Shown: in pieces, positions 59,946-64,000 of the stretch
Numbering within the stretch: position 1 is the stretch's first letter
Layout of the letters: each line of letters begins with the position of its first letter
Source of the DNA: Merdimonas faecis
Lineage (GTDB): Bacteria; Bacillota; Clostridia; Lachnospirales; Lachnospiraceae
DNA: 64,000 nucleotides
Direction: 5' to 3'
Assembly: GCF_001754075.1 (NCBI RefSeq)
Contig: NZ_MIEH01000001.1
Span: 1 to 64,000, forward strand
Program-made: the position numbers and the translations under genes
Notes under the pieces: generated by a model
What the model saw: only the letters and a program-made list of their open reading frames with translations
Databases searched by the model: none
Told to the model about the DNA's origin: nothing

Positions 59946-61292
59946 ATGGCAAAATATTTTGGAACAGACGGATTCCGCGGAGAGGCTAATGAAGTACTGA
60001 CCGTGGAACACGCATTTAAAGTAGGAAGATATCTGGGCTGGTATTACGGACAGGAGCATAAGGCAAGGGTCGTGATCGGAAAGGACACCAGAAGAAGCAG
60101 CTATATGTTTGAGTATGCACTGGCAGCAGGACTGACCGCGTCAGGAGCAGATGCATACCTTCTCCACGTGACCACCACACCCAGCGTGTCTTATGTGACG
60201 AGGACAGAGGATTTTGACTGTGGCATCATGATCTCTGCAAGCCACAATCCTTTCTATGATAATGGAATAAAGATCATCAACGGCAAGGGCCATAAGATGG
60301 AGGCAGAGGTAGAAGAAAAGATTGAAGCGTATATTGACGGCGAGACAGGAGAGCTGCCGCTGGCAAAGAAGGAAGCCATTGGCCGGACAATCGACTATGC
60401 GGCCGGACGCAACCGCTACATCGGGCATCTGATCTCCCTGGCTACCAGATCCTTTAAAGATATGCGGATCGGGCTGGACTGTGCAAATGGAAGTGCATTT
60501 GCCATTGCAAAGAGCGTATATGATGCCTTAGGAGCCAAGACCTATGTGATCAATAATGAACCGGACGGCACCAATATCAATACCAACTGTGGCTCCACCC
60601 ATATCGAAGTACTGCAGGAATATGTCAAGGAGAAACAGCTTGATATTGCGTTCGCCTTTGACGGAGACGCGGATCGCTGCATCGCCGTGGATGAAAACGG
60701 CAAAGTGGTGGACGGGGATCTGATCCTCTATGTCTGCGGAAAATACTTAAAGGAACAGGGAAGACTGGAGGGCGACACCATCGTCACCACCATCATGTCC
60801 AATCTGGGACTTTACAAGGCCTGTGATAAAGTTGGAATCAAATATGAGAAGACGGCAGTAGGCGACAAATATGTATATGAAAATATGATGAAGAACAATT
60901 TCTGCCTGGGCGGAGAACAGTCCGGACACATTATTTTCAGCAAGCATGCTACTACAGGAGACGGTATCCTGACCTCCCTGATGGTGATGGAAGTGGTTAT
61001 GGAGAAGAAACAGTCTCTTGCAAAACTGACCGAAGAGGTGAAGATTTATCCGCAGCTTCTGAAGAACGTACGGGTGGCAGACAAGAAGACAGCACGGGAA
61101 AATCCAAAGGTTGTGCAGGCAGTAGACGCGGTGACAGAGGCACTGGGAGACGATGGACGGATCCTGGTAAGAGAAAGCGGCACTGAGCCTGTGATCCGTG
61201 TCATGGTGGAAGCAGCTACGGATGAACTGTGTGAAAAATATGTAGACCAGGTCATTGACGTAATGAAGTCAGAAGGGCTGGTCACAGCATAG
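59946..61292 (+). CDS. glmM: Phosphoglucosamine mutase
   Basis: A 448-residue hexose phosphate mutase. N-terminus KYFGTDGFRGEANEVLT; phosphoserine loop GIMISASHNPFYDNGIKI; metal loop FAFDGDADRCIAVD; sugar-binding LGGEQSGHII; phosphate-binding RESGTEPVIRVMVEA. It converts glucosamine-6-phosphate to glucosamine-1-phosphate for cell-wall UDP-GlcNAc. It has its own upstream gap of 126 bp. Confidence 0.93.
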   Translation: MAKYFGTDGFRGEANEVLTVEHAFKVGRYLGWYYGQEHKARVVIGKDTRRSSYMFEYALAAGLTASGADAYLLHVTTTPSVSYVTRTEDFDCGIMISASHNPFYDNGIKIINGKGHKMEAEVEEKIEAYIDGETGELPLAKKEAIGRTIDYAAGRNRYIGHLISLATRSFKDMRIGLDCANGSAFAIAKSVYDALGAKTYVINNEPDGTNINTNCGSTHIEVLQEYVKEKQLDIAFAFDGDADRCIAVDENGKVVDGDLILYVCGKYLKEQGRLEGDTIVTTIMSNLGLYKACDKVGIKYEKTAVGDKYVYENMMKNNFCLGGEQSGHIIFSKHATTGDGILTSLMVMEVVMEKKQSLAKLTEEVKIYPQLLKNVRVADKKTARENPKVVQAVDAVTEALGDDGRILVRESGTEPVIRVMVEAATDELCEKYVDQVIDVMKSEGLVTA

Positions 61293-61322
61293 AAAGAAGA
61301 AACAAAAAAAGAAAAGTAATAA

Positions 61323-61358
61323 AAAAGGGTTCTCTCCTAGATGGAGTGGAACCCTTTT
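61323..61358. terminator. Bidirectional terminator between glmM and YitT
   Basis: AAAAGGGTTC (61323) and GAACCCTTTT (61349) form the stem; A- and T-runs on both sides suit convergent genes. The YitT stop codon lies in the loop. Confidence 0.75.
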
Positions 61359-62179
61359 CCTATGATCTCGCTGGTGTTGGAAATTAATAAAAATGCGTCC
61401 GGTGAATTTTCTTTGATGAAATTACGGAGCCGCACCGCTTCGATCCGGCTTAAAACTGTCAGGATCAGGTACTTGTCGTCTCCGGAAAACGCACCCTGGG
61501 CCAGAACAACGGTAGCGCTTCGGTGCAGATCATCGTTGATGAATTTGCAGATTGGTTCCGGGTCAGCACAGACTACGTTGAAATACTTGGACAGGTTCAG
61601 GCTCTCGATAAATCCGTCGATCATAAAAGAGCGAAGGAACAGTCCCAGGAAGGAATAGAGTCCGGTGGTGATCCCGAACACAAAGCAACCGGCCAGGGTG
61701 ATGAAAAAGTCTGTGGCCAGGAGAGCCTTCCCGATGTCTGCACTGGTATATTTCTTCATGATCATGGCGATGATATCTGTACCGCCGCTGGAAGCGCCGA
61801 TGTTGAACAGAATTGCTGATCCTACGGCAGGAAGGGCGATGGCAAACGCAAGCTCCAGAAGAGGCTGGTCGGTCAGTGGCTGCTGCATAGGACAGATCCG
61901 GTCCAGGAGAGATAATGTGACAGACAAAAGGATACTGCTGTAGGCGGTTTTGGCCGCAAACTTTTTGCCAAGGATCACGAATCCGATCAGGAGCAGAGCC
62001 ATGTTCGCGATAAATGAAAAGTCACTGGCAGAGATTACGCCGGTTTTGGCAACCAGAACGGCCAGACCGGTGATGCCGCCGAAGGTGAAGTTGTTGGTAA
62101 ACTTAAAGAAGTATGTGCCAACAGCCATAATAAGTGTGCTTACGGTAAGCAGTCCGAAGTTTTTTGCTTTTGATTTCAT
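61337..62179 (-). CDS. YitT-family membrane protein
   Basis: A 280-residue protein with five or six N-terminal membrane helices (GLLTVSTLIMAVGTYFFKF, FIANMALLLIGFVILGKKF, LLATDFFITLAGCFVFGI) and a C-terminal cytosolic DUF2179 domain (KYFNVVCADPEPICKFINDDLHRSATVVLAQGAFSGDDKYLILTVLSRIEAVRLRNFIKENSPDAFL). Function unknown, possibly a transporter. ATG 62179 is chosen; a longer open frame to 62707 is antisense to eno and spurious. Confidence 0.85.
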   Translation of the reverse strand: MKSKAKNFGLLTVSTLIMAVGTYFFKFTNNFTFGGITGLAVLVAKTGVISASDFSFIANMALLLIGFVILGKKFAAKTAYSSILLSVTLSLLDRICPMQQPLTDQPLLELAFAIALPAVGSAILFNIGASSGGTDIIAMIMKKYTSADIGKALLATDFFITLAGCFVFGITTGLYSFLGLFLRSFMIDGFIESLNLSKYFNVVCADPEPICKFINDDLHRSATVVLAQGAFSGDDKYLILTVLSRIEAVRLRNFIKENSPDAFLLISNTSEIIGKGFHSI

Positions 62180-62369
62180 GATATACATTCCCCAACATAC
62201 TTTTAGCGCCGGTATACTCCAATACGTCGGCGCCATTTTTATCTGATTTAATCCACTCAAAATTGTAACGCCGAAGGATAGAAAAGTCAACGAATAGATG
62301 AAGATTGTAATAATTTGCATGAGGATTTTGAAATCCGCACATAATAGGTGCGTAAGGAGGATGGAAAAG

Positions 62370-63650
62370 ATGTATAAGTATCTGCCGATCACGGATGTGT
62401 ACGCAAGAGAAATCCTGGATTCCAGGGGAAACCCTACGGTAGAGGTGGAACTTCTGGCGGGCGAACGGTACTGGGGGCGATCAGGTGTTCCCTCCGGGGC
62501 GTCTACCGGGAAATATGAGGCAGTAGAGCTCCGGGATAAAGAGGAAAGATATGGGGGACTGGGAGTCCGGCAGGCAGTGGAGCATGTCAATGCCAGGATT
62601 GCCCCGGAGATTATTGACCTGAATGTGTTTGACCAGGCGTTCCTGGATCTGACACTTAAAAAGCTGGATGGAACGGAGGACAAATCGAACCTGGGAGCAA
62701 ATGCCACACTGGGAGTGTCTATGGCGGCGGCAAGAGCGGCGGCGGAGGCTCTCAGGATGCCATTGTATGCCTATCTTGGCGGCACCAATGCGAAGAAGAT
62801 GCCTGTGCCAATGATGAATATTATGAACGGAGGGCGTCATGCGGATAATATCATAGATCTTCAGGAATTTATGATTATGCCTGCAGGAGCCTGCTGTTTC
62901 CAGGAAGGGCTCCGGATGTGCGGAGAGATTTATCATACATTGAAAACACTTCTGAAGGACAGCGGGCATGCGACGGCAGTAGGGGATGAAGGCGGCTTTG
63001 CTCCGAATTTAAAAGGTGCGAAGGAAGTGTTGGAATTTATGATGCGTGCTGTGGAAAAGGCAGGATACCGGCCTGGCGTGGACATCGTGTTTGCTCTGGA
63101 TGCGGCGGCCTCAGAGCTTTTTGACAGGCAGTTTCACAAATATGTGTTTGAAGGTGAGGGAGAGATCCGTTCTACAGAAGAAATGATCGATTATTACGAG
63201 GGACTTGCGGAAAGCTTCCCCATTGTTTCGATTGAAGACCCGCTGGATGAGGAAGACTGGGAAGGCTGGGAACTTTTGACCACAAGGCTGGGGATGCATA
63301 TGCAGCTGGTAGGAGACGACTTGTTTGTGACCAATACCGGACGGCTGAAAAAGGGGATTGAAAAGGGCGCTGCCAATGCAATCCTGGTAAAGGTAAATCA
63401 GATCGGAACTCTGACCGAGGCCTTTGACGCCATAGAGACCGCGCATCATGCCGGATATCGCACGATTTTGTCCCACCGCTCGGGTGAAACGGCAGACACG
63501 ATCATTGCAGATATTGCAGTGGCGTATGGAGCGGGGCAGATCAAAGCCGGAGCGCCCTGCCGCATGGAACGGGTGGAAAAGTACAACAGGCTTCTTCGGA
63601 TAGAAGAACGTCTGGGAGATATAGCCGAATACAGGAATCCCTTTTGCTAG
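62370..63650 (+). CDS. eno: Enolase
   Basis: A 426-residue glycolytic enolase. [22 protein letters not shown] at the N-terminus, [45 protein letters not shown], metal ligands in [23 protein letters not shown] and [10 protein letters not shown], and the catalytic Lys in [14 protein letters not shown], then [29 protein letters not shown]. It interconverts 2-phosphoglycerate and PEP. Start at ATG 62370, spaced from AAGGAGG; ATG 62361 is too near that site. Confidence 0.93.
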   Translation: MYKYLPITDVYAREILDSRGNPTVEVELLAGERYWGRSGVPSGASTGKYEAVELRDKEERYGGLGVRQAVEHVNARIAPEIIDLNVFDQAFLDLTLKKLDGTEDKSNLGANATLGVSMAAARAAAEALRMPLYAYLGGTNAKKMPVPMMNIMNGGRHADNIIDLQEFMIMPAGACCFQEGLRMCGEIYHTLKTLLKDSGHATAVGDEGGFAPNLKGAKEVLEFMMRAVEKAGYRPGVDIVFALDAAASELFDRQFHKYVFEGEGEIRSTEEMIDYYEGLAESFPIVSIEDPLDEEDWEGWELLTTRLGMHMQLVGDDLFVTNTGRLKKGIEKGAANAILVKVNQIGTLTEAFDAIETAHHAGYRTILSHRSGETADTIIADIAVAYGAGQIKAGAPCRMERVEKYNRLLRIEERLGDIAEYRNPFC

Positions 63651-63703
63651 AACGGGATTCGTTCCGGCGGTCATGTGAACTGTGGGAAACCGGAAATTTG
63701 CGC

Positions 63704-63732
63704 TTGCTATCAGGAACTTCCTGTGATAGAAT
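63704..63732 (+). promoter_or_regulatory. Promoter of secG with a palindrome in the spacer
   Basis: TTGCTA (63704) and TAGAAT (63727), spacer 17. The spacer contains CAGGAA-C-TTCCTG (63711-63723), a perfect inverted repeat that could be an operator. Confidence 0.55.
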
Positions 63733-63763
63733 ATATATGGCTTATCCGCAGGAGGTGTTGAAA

Positions 63764-64000
63764 GTGGAAATCTTAAAAACGGTATTAATGATTATATTTG
63801 CAATAGACTGTATCGCATTGACGGCCATCGTCTTAATGCAGGAAGGAAAGACACAGGGCCTTGGAACGATCGGAGGAATGGCTGACAGTTACTGGGGGCA
63901 GAATAAAGGCCGTTCCATGGAAGGAACGCTTGTAAAGTCTACGAAGTTTCTGGCGATCCTGTTTATTGTACTGGCGGCAGTGTTGAATTTGAAAGTATTT
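63764..64000 (+). CDS. secG: Preprotein translocase subunit SecG, cut by window end
   Basis: The 79 visible residues read VEILKTVLMIIFAIDCIALTAIVLMQEGKTQGLGTIGGMADSYWGQNKGRSMEG..., two membrane helices around a glycine-rich loop, the SecG pattern. GTG 63764 follows GGAGG. SecG supports protein export through SecYEG. The end lies beyond the window, though the protein is nearly complete at usual length. Confidence 0.88.
   Translation, partial: MEILKTVLMIIFAIDCIALTAIVLMQEGKTQGLGTIGGMADSYWGQNKGRSMEGTLVKSTKFLAILFIVLAAVLNLKVF

Noticed and set aside
62180..62707. N-terminal extension of the YitT frame
   Set aside because: The extension is antisense to the start of eno, is serine/arginine-rich without membrane character, and good start codons exist at 62179 and 62188.

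Overview
The window looks like a low-GC Gram-positive gut anaerobe of the class Clostridia, most likely a Lachnospiraceae member. The basis is strong AGGAGG ribosome sites with ATG/TTG/GTG starts, sigma-A promoters, double-cubane-cluster reductases with a dehydratase activase, a Clostridia-type split purine terminus (PurO-like cyclohydrolase plus separate AICAR transformylase), and Tn916/Tn1549-type integrative elements. I saw no rRNA, tRNA or CRISPR array.

Region A (1-14.7 kb) is the right-hand part of a Tn1549/Tn916-like integrative conjugative element (ICE). It holds an AbiEi/AbiEii toxin-antitoxin pair (toxin frame broken near its start), a small zinc-ribbon protein, an HUH relaxase, a complete bacitracin resistance cluster bcrR-bcrA-bcrB-bcrD with two GACA-N7-TGTC operator sites, a full IS1182-type insertion sequence, then a sigma-like HTH protein, an excisionase and two tandem paralogous tyrosine integrases. 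The bcr cluster sits where Tn1549 carries vanB.

Region B (14,836-26,783) is a second mobile element bounded by identical 26-bp direct repeats (attL/attR), with paired TTTGYAAC arm-type motifs at both ends. Its core has an integrase, a divergent repressor, an excisionase-like protein, a CHC2 primase, a VapE-like helicase, an iteron-like array, a candidate oriT and a MobA/MobL relaxase. An antisense-regulated holin-like toxin of 30 residues follows, with a LexA-like box in its promoter. The A+T-rich cargo is a defence island: a retron-type reverse transcriptase with an HTH partner, a structured leader and a hidden 55-residue protein, then a HEPN-like abortive infection protein and a Dam-type methylase paired with an HNH endonuclease.

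Region C (26,784-33,748) is flanked by attR and a third, shortened att-like site embedded in a ~190-bp diverged repeat. It lacks its own integrase, so it resembles a cis-mobilisable element. It carries an IS with a 10-bp target duplication, an AlbA_2/Schlafen-type regulator and a 1142-residue SIR2 protein.

Region D (33.8-37.9 kb) has a second AlbA_2 protein, a truncated TOTE-type primase fragment and small accessory genes. Region E (38-64 kb) is ordinary chromosome: cytidylate-kinase-like protein, cysteine desulfurase-like protein, two double-cubane reductases and an activase, aldehyde and alcohol dehydrogenases, a thiamine salvage operon (thiM-thiE-HAD-thiD), rarA, purine genes, glmM, YitT, eno and secG. 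Four copies of a palindromic GGGGACGTACAC repeat lie between its genes.
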